A DNA stretch of 64,000 nucleotides, taken from contig NC_053146.1 in NCBI RefSeq assembly GCF_016808335.1, forward strand, positions 6,921,015-6,985,014, written 5' to 3'. A program made the position numbers and the translations under genes. The notes under the pieces are model-generated. The model was given only the letters and a program-made list of their open reading frames with translations. It had not been told where the DNA came from and ran no database searches. Source of the stretch: Panicum virgatum. Lineage: Eukaryota; Streptophyta; Magnoliopsida; Poales; Poaceae. Of this stretch, positions 23,227 through 35,949 are shown piece after piece. The number at the start of each line of letters is the position of its first letter. Position 1 is the first letter of the stretch.

Positions 23227-24022
23227 TGTTGACGCCATTTTTTTGGCATGCGACAAGAGAAATAATAAAAGGAAAGAAATGCCAGTTTGAGGAACGGCAG
23301 TGGTGCGTGGCGAGAAGGATCGGCTATGATTTGTTACCGATTAGGAGTCCCGGCGGTCGACGAAAAGATCGGATTGGTCATATCTTGAATAGAGTTGGGT
23401 TGGAAGGTGGTATCTTTATTTATCATAGATAGTCTTTTAGTTAGAAATTGTACTTTGCCGTAATCGGCTAGGACTTTGGTAGCATGGGGGTATAAATATG
23501 AACCTCTGGTCATTGTCGAAGATTGATACAATCCACCAAATAAAACTTTACTTCTTCTGCAATTTACTTTTTCGTCGGCGGCATCGCCTTTTTCTTTTTC
23601 GCGAGTTCTTTTAAGCCGATCAAGGACGCCTCACATTCGAGCGACTTGGTTTGCTGGTAAGTTTTCGTTTACCGAGTAAATCTGAGTTTTAGCTTCCGGG
23701 CGTATCGCTGTGGCTTCGTTCAGATCTATTCAAAAGTTATCGAATTTATCTAAACTTTGATCTCGGGCTCATCGCTATTTTCTCGTTTAGATATATTCAC
23801 CAATTACCCGGCTTAGCAATCTGTTTAATAGGCTGTCAGTTCCTTTGTTGTAATGCTAGACCTTGAAAAGCTGATTAGATCGGTTGTAAGCTTAGCTTTG
23901 CTCAGATCCATACATTCGTGGGTTTGTGCATTGTTTCCTGGCATGTGTCGGTTTTAGATCTAGCCGTCTGTTGCATACCGGTATCGGCAGTTTCTTGCCG
24001 ATTTCCTTTAAATCGCTTTTAA

Positions 24023-25107
24023 CACTACTACAATTTTGGATTAAACGAGGCACTTTAAAAAGGCCTCTGAGGCGTTCATAAAAAATAAACGCCTCTGTTA
24101 ATGCTGGGCATTAACAAAGGCGGTTAGTTCTTATTAACTGAGGCGGTTATGGAAACCGCCTCAGTAAATCGGTTAACAAAGGCGGTCATGTGTAACGCGA
24201 CCGCCTCTGTTAATCGGGGTATTTTCAGAGGCGGTCGTACGTAATTTGACGGCCTCAGTTAATGGGCCAAGCCCATTAAAAATCCATACCCCAGACTAAC
24301 CCTAACCCATCTATCTCCCTCACTCACTCACTCACTCTCTCTCTCTCTCTCCCTCACTCTCTCTCTCATTCCCTCCCTCCCCCCTCTCTCTCTCTCCCGA
24401 ATGGCATGGTGGCGGCGGATCCAGCCGCCGGCCTCCCTCTCCTCCAGCACGCGCCTCCTCTCCCTCTTCTGGCGCCGTGGCCCCAGCGCGGAGGCGGACG
24501 CGGCGCAGAGCGGAGGCCGGGCCCAGAGGGCACTATGGCGGCCAGAGGTGCACCGGCCTTCCCAAGCACGGCCAAGGGTGCGCCGGCCTTCCCCAGCACG
24601 GCCAGGGGCACGCCGGCCTTCCCCAGTGCGACGAGCGGCGCGGAGGTCATCCCCGGCGGTGAGACGGCGGATCCGCGGCGGGAGGCGGTGGATCTGGTAG
24701 CGGCGCAGTGGATCCGGGCAGGGGCGCGGTGAATCCAGCCGGCCACTCCGAGCGGCGGCGCGGCCCCGCCTCCTCCCTCCCTCGGCGACAGCTCCAAGAG
24801 GCGGCGCGGCCCCGCCCCCTCCCTCCCATGGCGACCCGACCCGGCGGCGACAGAGGCGCGCGGAGGCCTCGGCCGGTGGCGAGCGGCGGCGGCTGTGCGG
24901 CAGGAGGTCGGCCGGCCTCTCAGATGGGCTCGCGCGGGCCTAGAAGGGCTCGGCGGGCTCGCCTTTTTTTTTTGATTAACAGAGGCGGGCAAAAAAATGC
25001 CTCTGAAAATGTTGTATTAACACTGACTATAGCACTGAGGCATTTCCAAAAAAACACCTCTAAAAATAAAAAATGCACGCCTTTGAAAATAAAAAATGCA
25101 CGCAGTG
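24023..25107. mobile_element. Non-autonomous CACTA element, 1085 bp
   Basis: It begins CACTACTACAATTTT and ends GCACGCAGTG, with the 3-bp target duplication TAA at 24020-24022 and 25108-25110. Subterminal inverted motifs GAGGCGGT/ACCGCCTC dominate 24050-24260 and recur near the right end. The interior has a CT microsatellite (24316-24400) and a very GC-rich core (24400-24990) with no recognisable protein. That core is possibly a captured gene fragment. Confidence 0.85.
24547..24634. repeat. Three tandem copies of a 30-bp GC-rich unit
   Basis: The unit CGCCGGCCTTCCCCAGCACG is repeated three times with minor changes inside the GC-rich core of the CACTA element. Confidence 0.8.
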
Positions 25108-25352
25108 TAATACATGCTTATTTTACCCGATCTGTTGTCGTTTTCTATATCGGCAGAGTCTTGCCGATACGACGCGTGAGAGTTATTCGGAAATCCAACC
25201 AATATGCTCTCGTATTTGACGGTTTGATGTTTCCTTGTTAATTTATAGGACAAATTGACTGGCACGCCTTGGTTTGAATCAAGTGTAGTCCGAGCTTGGC
25301 GTACGGGGCTTTCGGGTTTTGGTGTGTCATCATTTCGCGTCAACACATCTTT

Positions 25353-25370
25353 TGGCACGCCCGGTGAGAC
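25353..25370 (+). promoter_or_regulatory. Primer-binding site of the Tat-like element
   Basis: TGGCACGCCCGGTGAGAC starts seven bases after the LTR end and has the form of a PBS (TGG start, complementary to a tRNA CCA end). The matching tRNA was not identified. Confidence 0.7.
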
Positions 25371-25407
25371 TAGAAGGATCAACATGTCTAATCTTAGGGA
25401 AGAAAAC

Positions 25408-28353
25408 TGTCACACCCAGTTTCGAAAAGAACACCAGATGTATCACATATGTGCGCTAGGATCAAGTTTCGCACATATGGAAGACTTCATCAGTGAATAT
25501 ATCAAAGACAATGTTCAACAGCGTAAACAAAGGAAATAAGTACTTTATTACACACTCCGACAGATAGACATGAAGGTCTTAAACGTTTCACCGAATAGCC
25601 TATACGATACCTTCAAAATATCTTCATGAACTCCCACAGGAACTTTGACTGGTGAACGCTCCTAGAATTCCTCAAAGTCACTGAAGTAGTCCACTTCATT
25701 GTTCTCTTCTGAACAGCAATTAGGCAAGGGTGAGTACACTTATGGCTGGTACTCAGCAAGTGGGGTGTAGATGCAAGGCCATCAAGGAAAGGCTAAGGTT
25801 TATAGCAGTTAGCATTTTAGTTGGTCAAATTTTATTAGCAACACCTAATTACTAAATATAAGTTTATACCAACCCACTTAAGCATAAAGATCATAAAAGA
25901 GTCCAAATTACATAATAAAAAACCACGATTTAATTATTCTTCAAGTTCAATTATCATGTGAGGGTCCAAGCCGCTCATGACCGTGAGCACGGCTGATATA
26001 TCAGTTTTACACTCTGCAGAGGTTGTAGACATTACCCACAATTCGTGTCCCCCTGTGTCGCCCGGGTTTGTAAGGCCCTTAAACACTTCCTTTGGTGAGT
26101 GGCGAGGGGTACACTACGAGGCCTTTACAAAGATTCCCTAACAAGTGACAACCCGTTAAGGTTTCAAGTCAAAGCAGAGCATAACCCTCCCTAATGGTCA
26201 GCTCCTTAGCAAAGGCCGCTACCCCAAGAGGACTAGGCTATACCCCATCGATGCTTCCCCTCTTGCCCTTTCGGTAAGAATTCACAAGCTAAAGTTTCCA
26301 ATTAATCAGCCATGACTAGAGCCATGTGGTATTGTGGTTGTACTGTTTTCTTGGGTGGTTCTCCATATTCCAATTAAACAATATAATCTTGTAATTAAAA
26401 CAAGTATAACAACATAAATAAAGTCATGTTTAATATTTCAAAGATTATAACCATAACCATCCCAAGATTGAGCATCTAAGCAATTCTACCCAACAAAATT
26501 ATTATAACGGGTGATCCAAGGCTTTGGGTAAAAAGACTAGGTAATGTCCTTAGTGGCTATCCCATCAAGTTTATGCAATACAACAGTAAAATAAAGTGAA
26601 TTAACATGATATTACTGGGATAAAATAGAGTATGCAGAGGGGGAAGGCCACTTGCCTTCCTTGCCAAATTGTTGTTGGTCTTCCTCGTTCACTTGCTCTT
26701 GATCCTCCTCGTACGCCACGTCGTCTACACGATCACACAAGTAAAAACAAGAACAAAATAAGAAACACTACAAAAATAGTGCAAATAGGACTGCATAAGC
26801 TGAAAAAGATGTAGAGCATGATGCAAGGATCGAGTGAGCGCGGGAATCGCTAAAATCGGAGTTAAAACAAAAAAGATATGGCCAAAACAAGATTACAGGG
26901 ACTTATTTGCAAGAAACCAGGGGCAAGATCATAATTAAACATATAAACAAAGTGGTTAGAGTGTAAAACAAGGCTCCAGGGATGGCGGGTTCAAAATTAC
27001 AAGAACTCTGGGGCTGAAATGGAAGAAACAGGCCCTCTCTGGAATTATTTTTGAACTGAACAGGATTGCGGGTTGATTACAGGAAAACTCAGGGGCTCTT
27101 TAGCAAAAAGGACGGGGCCGGCTCGAGTTGACCGGTATTGACCGGGTCTTGGGCGGATCTGACCCGTCGGATCGTGATCCGACAGCGCGGAAAGGGTTGG
27201 GGCGGCTCGGCTCGGCTGGCTCAGCTGGCGGCTCGGCTGCGCGGCGAAGGCGGCTCAGGGCGGAGCCGGCGGTGAGGTCTGCGGCGGCAGGCGGTGGTGC
27301 AGCGCCGGAGATCACCAAATTTGGTGCTCCGGTGCTCGATTCGCCGCGCAGAAGGGCAGGGGAGGTAAAGGAGGCATCGGCGAGATTGAGGGAGGGGTCG
27401 GGGCATTGAAATGGTGGTAGGAGAGGGCCGCTCGGCGGCGAGCAGAGGCGGCTGTGGCGGAGCTCGTCAGAGTAGTGCATTCCAGCCGTCCGGGGCACTA
27501 CTTCGCGTGGGGAGAGTTTGGGGAGGTCTAGCGGACGAGGGTGAGGATGAAGAAAGGGCCCTCGTGGCGGTACAGAGGCCGGAGAGGACCCTCGATGGCG
27601 AGGTATGGCCGAGGGGTTCCGGCGAGCCATTGACAACACAGAGAGGCGGGAACAAGGGGGAAGAAGGGCTGGTGGTGGTACTCACTGCACAGCGAAGCTC
27701 CTGATGCAGTTGGAGTCGATGGGGAAGCAGCGACGCGGCGGATCGATGGCGACGGCGCCGAGCAGATCTCTCGCGGCGGCGATGAGCGAGTGGGGAGCGA
27801 CGGCAAGCACGAGAGAGAGGATAAAGGAGCGGGATAGGAGGCTCGGGCGCGCCTTTTGTAGGCCGAGCAAGGGGAGAGGGAAGGTCGGCGGGGAGAAGAG
27901 GGGGCGCGGCGCATGAGTGGCAGCCGGCCATTAATGGTGCCTGGTGATGGCAGCCGTTACTGGCCGGGGACGGAGGGGAGGCGAGGGGGTTGAGCAACAG
28001 CTCCACTGAGCCTTGATGGCGAGCCGGAGTGGAGGGGAGAAGGAGCGCCCAGGGGAGGGGGACGGCCGGCGGTGCTCAGCATGGAGAGGGAGAGGAAGTG
28101 GCTGGAGGAAGGAGGAGCTAATGGGTGGGGCCCGCCTGGAAGTAAGAGGGAGAGACGGTGGAGGTGGGAGGCTGGATTGGGCCGGTGTTGGGCCGACTGG
28201 GCCTTGCAGGAAAGAAAGGTTAGAGGGGGAGGGTAGAAGGTGGATTGGGCTAGAAGAAGAAAGAGAGAAAGTTTTGTTTGTTTTTTTAAACTCAAACACA
28301 ATTTGAATAAATTCATTTAAATTTAAACCAAAGTTGAAATTTTGGGTGTTACA
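25408..28353 (-). repeat. 3' LTR of the chromovirus (left copy), 2946 bp
   Basis: It begins TGTCACACCC and ends GGGTGTTACA. It matches 46481-49383 along its whole length with small indels, including a block near 27590-27640 absent from the other copy. The GC-rich half (27100-28250) yields long but spurious ORFs. Confidence 0.93.
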
Positions 28354-28371
28354 AATCCTACCCCCTTAAGA
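28354..28371 (-). promoter_or_regulatory. Polypurine tract of the chromovirus
   Basis: On the minus strand this reads TCTTAAGGGGGTAGGATT, directly before the 3' LTR. Confidence 0.75.
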
Positions 28372-28393
28372 AGAATCTCGTCCTCGAGATTTG

Positions 28394-31300
28394 GATAGAT
28401 TGGAGAACAACTGAGGGAATTCTGCCATAAGCTCATCTTCTCTTTCCCAAGTGGCCACATCCTCGGAATGGTGACTCCATTGCACTTTGCACATTTTGAT
28501 TATTTTGCTCCGAGTAATTCTCTAGGATGTCTCCAATATTTTGACTGGATGCTCTGAATATGTCAAATCATCTTGCACATTAAGCTCCTCCAGCGGTAAC
28601 TGTTCTTCAGGCACTCTCAGACACATTTTCAACTGAGACACATGGAACACATCATGAACATCTGACAATCATTCAGGGAGTTCCAACTGATATGCCACTT
28701 CACCTTTCCTTTCTAGAATCTGAAAAGGACCAATATACCAAGGTGACAACTTTCCTTTTACCTTGAATCTGCGGAGACTCTGATAGGCGATACTTTAAGA
28801 TACACATAATCTCCAACTTCAAATGTCAATTCCCTTCTCCGTGTATCGGCATAACTCTTCTGTCGTGATTGTGCAGTCCTGAGATTATCCCGAATTATCT
28901 GAACTTGTCTTTTAGCTTCCTGAAGAATTTCTAGACCAAATACTTGACTTTCTCCTGTCTGACTCCAGTACAATGGTGTTCTACACTTTCTCCCATATAA
29001 AGCTTCAAACGGGGACATCTTGAGACTAGCTTGATAACTATTGTTATAAGAAAATTATGCATATGGCAAACTTTTATCCCAACTGCCTCCATGCTTCAAA
29101 GCACAAGCTCTTAACATATCTTCTAGAACTTGATTGGTTCTTTCAGTCTAACCATCTGTCTATGGATGATACGCAGAACTGAAATTGAGCTTTGTACCCA
29201 TTGATTCATGTAACTTTTGCTAGAAACGTGATGTGAATTGAGTACCACGATCAGATACTATTTTCTTTGGAACACCATGTAGACATACGATCCGTGACAT
29301 GTACAACTCTGCTAGATTGGCTCCGGTATAAGTTGTTTTGACTGGTATGAAATTAGCAGCCTTAGTTAATCTGTCCACAATAACCCATATGGAATCGTAG
29401 CCATCACGAGTCTGAGGTAACCCTACGATGAAATCCATACCAATTTCTTCCCACTTCCATTCAGGCACTTTTAGTGGTTGTAACAAACCTGCTGGCCTTT
29501 GATGTTCTGCTTTTACTCTCTGGCACACATCATACAAAGCAATGTGGGTTGCTACATCTCTTTTCAAACCATACCACTAGTACTTCTCTTTCAAATCTTG
29601 ATACATCTTAGTACTACCAGGGTGGATGGAATAAGCTGAATCATGTGCCTCTTTCAGAATGAGTTCCCAAAGACGATCAATGTCAGGCACACATATTCTA
29701 TTTCTGAACCAAACAGTTCCTTGTTCATCTTCTGTGAAATCTGGGGCTTTGCCTAAACCAATTAAAATCTTGATTTCCTTGATTTTAGCATCTATTAGTT
29801 GCCCTTCTCTGATCTCTTTCTCCAGTGTAGGTTCAATTTCCATGGTCATGGCCTCAGTATGATAAATTATCCCTAAGTTGAGTCGTTTCATTTCCCAACA
29901 CAATTCTTGGGGCATCAAACGAGCTATAGCCATATTTGCTTGACCTTTTCGACTTAGTGCATCTGCTACAACATTTGCCTTGCCTGGATGATACTGAATA
30001 TCTAGATCATAATCTTTAATCAACTCTAACCATCTGCGTTGTCTCAGGTTGAGATCCCTCTGAGTGAATATGTACTTCAAACTTTTGTGATCAGTGAAGA
30101 TCTGGCATTTATTCCCGATCATATAGTGCCTCCAAATCTTTAATGCGTGCACTACGGCAGCTAATTCCAAATCATGAGTAGGAAAATTTTGCTCATGCTT
30201 TCTCAACTGTCTAGAGGCATATACTACCACTTTGCCATCTTGCATCAACACACATCCGAGACCGAGATGTGAATCGTCACAGTAAACATCAAACCCTTTG
30301 TGAATATCAGGCATTATCAACACTGGGGCGGTGGTTAGCCTCGTTTTTAGTTCCTCAAAACAAGACTGACATGTGGCATCCCATTGGAATTCTTTCCCTT
30401 TTTCCAACAGAGAAGTGAGAGGTTTCACAATCTTTGAGAATCCTTCGATAAATCTGCGGTAGTAGCCTGCAAGTCCAAGGAAACTTCTAATTTCTGACAC
30501 ATTCTTGGGCGGATTCCAATTCAGAACATCCTGAACTTTACTAGGGTCTACTGCAATTCCTCCATCTGAGATAACATGTCCAAGGAAGGATACTTCTCTC
30601 AGCCAAAAATCACATTTACTCAACTTGGCATACAACTGATTTTCTCGAAGCTTCTGTAACACCAATCTTAAGTGCTCCTCATGTTCTTCTTTATTCTTGA
30701 AAAATACCAAGATATCATCTATAAACACAACCACAAACTTGTCGAGATACTCCATGAACACCTTGTTCATCAAGTACATGAAGTATGCTGGAGCGTTTGT
30801 CAATCCAAAAGACATCACAGTGAACTCATACAAACCATATCTTGTTGTGAATGCCGTCTTGGGAATATCTTCCAGTCAAATCCTTAATTGATGGTAACCT
30901 GACCTCCGATCGATCTTAGAGAAAATCATAGCACCTCTCATCTGATCAAACAAGTCCTCAATTCTGGGTAGCGGGTACTTATTCATGATGGTCACATCAT
31001 TAAGTGCTCTATAATCTACACACATTCTTCTACTGCCATCCTTTTTATCAACAAAGATAACTGGTGCTCCCCAAGGTGATGAGCTAGGGCGGATAAATCC
31101 TTTCTTTAATAATTCTTCTATTTGTTTCTTTAATTCACTCAAATCCTTAACATCCATTCTATACGGCCTTTTAGAAATAGGAGCAGTGCCAGGTAAAAGA
31201 TCAATACTGAACTCAATATCACGGTCAGGTGGCATACCTGGTAAATCTTCCGGAAATACATCGGGGTATTCACAAACAACCTTGATATCTTCCAAAGGCA

Positions 31301-31750
31301 TTCCCTTCATCAGATTTACTGCACAGTCTGCTGTGGATAGAGGTGTTGCAATGAACTCAAACCGTTCTCCTTCTGGACTTGTGAAAAGCACTGACCTCTT
31401 GCACACTGAATAATTGCGTCAACTTTGCTTAACCATCCCATTCCCAGAATGACATCAATCCCTCTAGAATCTAGCACTATAAAGTTGGCACAGAAATCTC
31501 TGTCCATAATCTTGAAACTAATTCCAAGGCATTGATATGTGGCTTTCATATTGCCCCCAGGCGAACTAACTAGCATATGTTTTGACATAGTATGCACAGG
31601 AATTCCATATTTTGCAACAAATTGAGAAGAAATAAAGGAATGCGATGCTCCAGAATCAAATAAAACTGATGCAGGAGCTGAGTGGACTAGGAACATACCA
31701 AACACAACATCCTGAGCCTCTTGAGCTATTTCCGCAGCCACATGATTCAC
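28394..31750 (-). pseudogene. Chromovirus pol: protease, RT, RNase H, integrase, chromodomain
   Basis: Domains read leftward. Protease FDSGASHSFIS lies near 31650. RT (about 31100-30300) has VDYRALN and the catalytic FIDDILVF (about 30715). RNase H has the first catalytic D in FDVYCDD and [10 protein letters not shown] (about 30290-30070). Integrase has D in MDFIVGLP (29430), SDRGTQF (29240) and TERTNQ (29130). The C-terminal chromodomain, KVQWSHHSEDVATWEREDEL, lies at about 28410-28500. A frameshift lies near 31400. Stops at about 30890, 29577, 29217, 29150, 29140, 29060 and 28540 inactivate it. Several replace a conserved Gln (CAG) or Trp (TGG). The chromodomain would steer integration to heterochromatin. 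Confidence 0.92.
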
Positions 31751-31852
31751 TCTTCCACGAACGTAGTTCTGCTGGCCTTTGTTACAGTGTGGAGTCTGGT
31801 TGTTATTTCTGGGCGGCTGCTGCTGCTGTGGTTGTTGTTGATTCTATCTCTG

Positions 31853-32941
31853 TCCAATGTTCCTCTAGTTTTGGGGGGTCTGCACGTTGCGCTTGGGGCA
31901 ATTGTTGGCATAATGTCCCACTTCGCCACACTTGAAGCAGCCATTGGGTTGAACTGGGTTGTTGTTCCTGACTGGTGCTCCTGATGTGTTGCTCAAATGA
32001 TTATGTTGCTGATTAGGTGTGCGCTGAGTCTGCTGATTGCAACGCTGCGGTTGCTGCTGGGTGCACTGACTCTGTTGATTCTGCTGATAGTTTCCACCTT
32101 GTCCTCCAGAACGAGATGGAAAACCCTGAGAAGAGTTGTAGCAGGGGAGGGTGTTGCTGCTGGACTGCCCTTGAGACTGGAACTTCCGCTTCATTTCACC
32201 AAGTTCCTTGCGCTTGCTCTCCAAGCCTATAGCCTTGTCGAGCAGTGTCTGGAAGTTGGGGAATGTATGACTTTGCAGTTGATAGTTGAGTGGCCCTATC
32301 AGACCATCTAGGAAGCGATCCTGTCTCTTTGCATCAGTATCAACATCATTGGGAGCATATCGAGACAACTAAGTGAACTTGTCCCTGTACTCACTGACTG
32401 ACATATTTCCTTGCTTAAGAGCCAAGAATTCCTTCTGTTTGAGCTTTTTCACACCAGCTGGGACATGATGCTCACGGAAACTGTTTCTGAATTCATCCCA
32501 AGTGATGGTGTTGGCATCAGCATGAGCATCAGTGTAACCATCCCACCAGTCTGCTGCAGATCCTTCCAGACAACCTGAGGCATACAAAACCTTCTCACAG
32601 TCATTGCACTGAGTGATATCCAGTTTCTTAGTAATGACTTTTAGCCAATCATCTGCATAGAGTGGATCCACAGAGTGGGAGTATGTTGGGGGATGGTGAC
32701 TCATGAATTCCCTGTGCTTATCTCTATGTTGATGGGTTACATGAGGCTGTTGCTGATTCTACTGTGCTTGCATATTTGCTACTGTGGCGGTGAGGTTCTA
32801 CAGAAGCTGCATCTGAGCTGCCAAGAATTGTTCCATTGTTGGATTTGGAGGTGGAGGTGGCAATGGATTTTGTTGATTAACTATGTGTGCATGCCTTGTG
32901 CTAGGAATGTCTTGCCCTCCTCCTGACCTGGTGTTTACCAT
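31853..32941 (-). pseudogene. Chromovirus gag
   Basis: The start MVNTRSGGGQ at 32941-32939 is the usual Tekay beginning. A Gln/Pro-rich N-terminus is followed by the capsid core (WLKVITKKLDITQC, GCLEGSAADWWDGY, FREHHVPAGVKKLKQKEF), a long Gln/Asn-rich linker and one CCHC knuckle, CFKCGEVGHYANNC (about 31885-31930). In-frame stops occur at about 32800, 32760, 32370 (where KFTQLSRYAP is usual, CAG to TAG) and 31860. It would form the particle and bind RNA. Confidence 0.88.
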
Positions 32942-33403
32942 CTAATTGTTAGAGAAATGAATTTTGGATAAGAGTACTGAACTGATAAGATAGATAAAGA
33001 AGAAGAGAACCAAGATATGAACCCAAAATAGGTTTTAAACATTTTATTTAAACCAAACCAAGTTTAAACAAAATGAAACAAGCACTTGTCCACAAAGCAA
33101 GCATTTTTACATCATCGTCGTCCTCGTAGGAACGATACTAGCGAAATAAAGCATGTAAAGGGTGACCGGCTAATAGCCTAGAAGCCTAGTCTAGAAGACC
33201 GGTGGTGGAGCCTTGTTCGCCATAGCGAAGTCTCTTGCGGGGCGGCGACATGGAAGGATAAAGGGGCTCTTCTGCATCCACAGGTGGGTCTTCTCCAGCG
33301 AGCTGTGCCTCTAGTTGTGCGATCTTGGCTTGAGCTTCTTGTAACTTCTCGCGGGTGTTGTCCAACTCGGCGGTGGCACCCTCGAGATCCGTGTTGAGAG
33401 CTG

Positions 33404-34668
33404 TGTTGATGGTCATTAACGACCAATTTTGACCATCAACTCCTGCACAAAAGCGAACCACAAAGTGGAATAAATGCTAGCACAGGGTTTATTTTTTAAC
33501 AAATTCCACATATGGCGCTTGAGAATCTGTGCAGGTGGTTTTGAACTAATTTTGTAGGTTTCAAGTACACTTTGGCCCGACATAAATCGCAGAAATTATC
33601 AGAGCACCAATTTAGGCTCAAATGGACCAAGTGTAGCCCAATAACCTAGTTCAGACCACTCAAGACAGGACAAGCCCAATTGGGTTAAGACAAGGAGGCC
33701 CAGGAGAGCCTGCTGGACGAAGCTGGGGGCGGTTGGCCCACTTGGCAGGCCGACCGACCTATTGGTCGGCCGACCAGGCCCATGGGCCCCACCGCCTTAG
33801 CTACGACATGTGGCGCCTCCGTGCTGGTTGCTTAAGTCGGTTCCAGGTGCTTTAGCCCGTGGCTCCCTCCTATAAATACAAGGGGAGGGGGTAGATGAAT
33901 GGACACACACATCACACCCTCTCAACTCACCTTTCTCCCTTGGAGCTTGAGGCCTTCATCCTAGATGCTTGGGTAGACTAGGAGGTGTAGAAGAAGAGGA
34001 GAGTGAGGAGGAGTCGGGGGAAGTGCCGGGTCTGTCGGCACTCTTCTCCGCTTGTACCTCGACGGATGCTTGTTCGGTTGTAAGTGTTCGAGACTTTCTT
34101 TGTTTGTTTATTTGGAATTAGAGTTTAGATCGCAAGTTATCATCTCTACCTTATATTAGTTGATGTGTATGCTAGCAAGTAGCTTTTGATCTTAGCTTAA
34201 GACCCCGGATAGAAAAGGGTAGTCTTGGCCAGGGCTAAGGGTAGTAGGGAAAGGCGTAGACGTGGTGTCTAGGCTGGACTATACCACTCAGTTGTCTGAT
34301 AGTCCCACAGTTTGTAGAGGTAGCCGGCAGGTGGTGATAGCTCTGTTCGAGCCTTTTAGTAATCCTCCACGTTTGGATATCAGATAGAGCACATATTGGA
34401 ACTACCGGTTTGCATAAGTCGGTCGATACCTTTAGCTCGAAGTATAACGGCGACGTGATCTCTTCTTTTAGGCATAGATTCTAGATATAGAAAGTCCTCT
34501 CTTCTGTCTTCTCCACACCGGCGCATGTGTCTTTGGATGAGCCTGAACCTATAGATAGCGTACTCATGTTCCTCAGTGGATACGATATCCTGAAATACTC
34601 TTGGGTGAAAGCTACAGCGGTATCCGTGCGCTTGCGGATTTTATTCGTGACGTTGCAAAATACCAACA
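33404..34668 (+). repeat. Left LTR of the Athila element, 1265 bp
   Basis: It runs from TGTTGATGGTC to ACCAACA. A TATA box TATAAATA lies at 33871-33878. A hairpin built on GGCCGACC and GGTCGGCC lies at 33749-33776. It aligns with 41637-42039 plus 44813-45677. Confidence 0.93.
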
Positions 34669-34675
34669 AGCTTTC

Positions 34676-34693
34676 TGGCGCCGTTGCCGGGGA
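34676..34693 (+). promoter_or_regulatory. Primer-binding site of the Athila element (tRNA-Asp type)
   Basis: TGGCGCCGTTGCCGGGGA lies seven bases after the left LTR. It is the usual PBS of Athila/Tat elements. Confidence 0.85.
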
Positions 34694-34778
34694 ACGATAG
34701 CTACATTATCTACGGACTCAGTCGTCCTCGTATCTTCTTTTTTCTTTTTCTTTGATTCTACCTCAACCCCCGCTACCC

Positions 34779-35922
34779 ATGGAGCAGCTATCCCTTTTAC
34801 AGCTCTCTTCACCCAAGAGCGAGTTCTACGAGCCAGCACCCTTTGCTGACCCAATTCTTTCTACTAGCTATGAACTCGACTTAGGCTACATAGCCTTTGT
34901 TCAAGAAAATTCCTTTTCAGGAAGGGATTGTGAAAATCCCTACCATCATCTGTGCGAGTTCGAGAAAGTATGTTCATGCAAGAAAATTTAAGGCATGACA
35001 CACGAAACTCTTAAATGGAAATTGTTTCCTTTTTCCTTTCGGGAGAAGCGAAGCAATGGTACATTCGTGTCATAGGCGGTGTGAATGGAAGTTGGATTGA
35101 ACTTCGGGACAGATTCTGTTCTGCATTCTTTCTGCTTTCACAAATATGCGCCTTAAGGAAATTTTAACTTTCTGTCAAAATGATAAGGAATCAATCGGTG
35201 TAGCTTGGGCTAAATTTATCTTATTGGTAAAATTAGGCCCAGACTTGTCATTACCCGAGCATTTATTGCTTAAGCATTTTTTTGCTGGTCTTGACAAGGA
35301 GTCTGCACAGCATCTCGATCTTACCTCTGGAGGATCTTTCGCTCATCTTACCCCAACCGAATGTAGGGAAGTCCTCGACAAAATCTTGGACAGAACCTCT
35401 TTCGTTTGTATCCACGAGCCAGTCCCCACAGAGCCCAAGATGCGTCAAGCGGAGCCTTCAGAAATCGAATCGGAATCCTCTGAAAGCCAATCAGTAGATT
35501 CGATCTATGAGACCGCCCCTGAACATAAATCCGAAACATCGGAGGAAGAAGACCCTCTACCTCCGGAATTTCTCCGAAGTATCGAGCCAGATGTCTTTGA
35601 ATATTTCGGCAACACCTCAAGATACTTCTGCCAGAAGCGACCACCAAGCCCTGTCACTCCTACGGATCCCTTAGAGGAGAATTTTCTTCGGGAGACAGTT
35701 CAAGAGTTGACAACATTGATCAGCAACGAATGGCTGCAGGAAGGAGAGTCATCTGTATCTCCAATTTATCTAAACTCTCCCTCCACATCATTCCGTTGCC
35801 ATCTCCAAAATCAAAATGTGGACGCTCTCTGTAGTCCCGCTGTCGGAGCTAATCTCATGTCAGATGAGTTTGCCCTAGCTTTTTTAGGCAATTACAAACT
35901 CACTCCGACAAACAGATAGCTC
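34779..35922 (+). pseudogene. Athila gag with degenerate protease site
   Basis: It starts MEQLSLLQL; gag blocks are GRDCENPYHHLCEFEKVCSC, NGSWIELRDRFCSAFF, EILTFCQNDKESIGVAWAKF and LPEHLLLKHFFAGLDKESA. Then comes an acidic linker and SPAVGANLMSDEFA, where the protease aspartate is replaced by Ser. A stop near 34991 and a frameshift near 35045 break the N-terminal part. An ORF of 257 codons remains from 35146. Confidence 0.8.
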
Positions 35923-35949
35923 AAGAGACCTTCAGGTTCTCTTACGAGC

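Larger units (their letters stand above)
23227..25345 (+). repeat. Left LTR of the Tat-like element
   Basis: Termini are TGTTGACG...CGTCAACA, an 8-bp inverted repeat. The first 235 bp match the right LTR at 58193-58428. A TATA box, TATAAATAT, lies at 23491-23499. A CACTA element (24023-25107) interrupts it, leaving about 1.03 kb of true LTR. Confidence 0.88.

Noticed and set aside
24366..24992. Minus-strand frame of 208 codons inside the small CACTA element
   Set aside because: Ala/Arg/Gly/Pro-rich with a 30-bp repeat translated in several frames; no domain visible. Kept only as a possible captured fragment.
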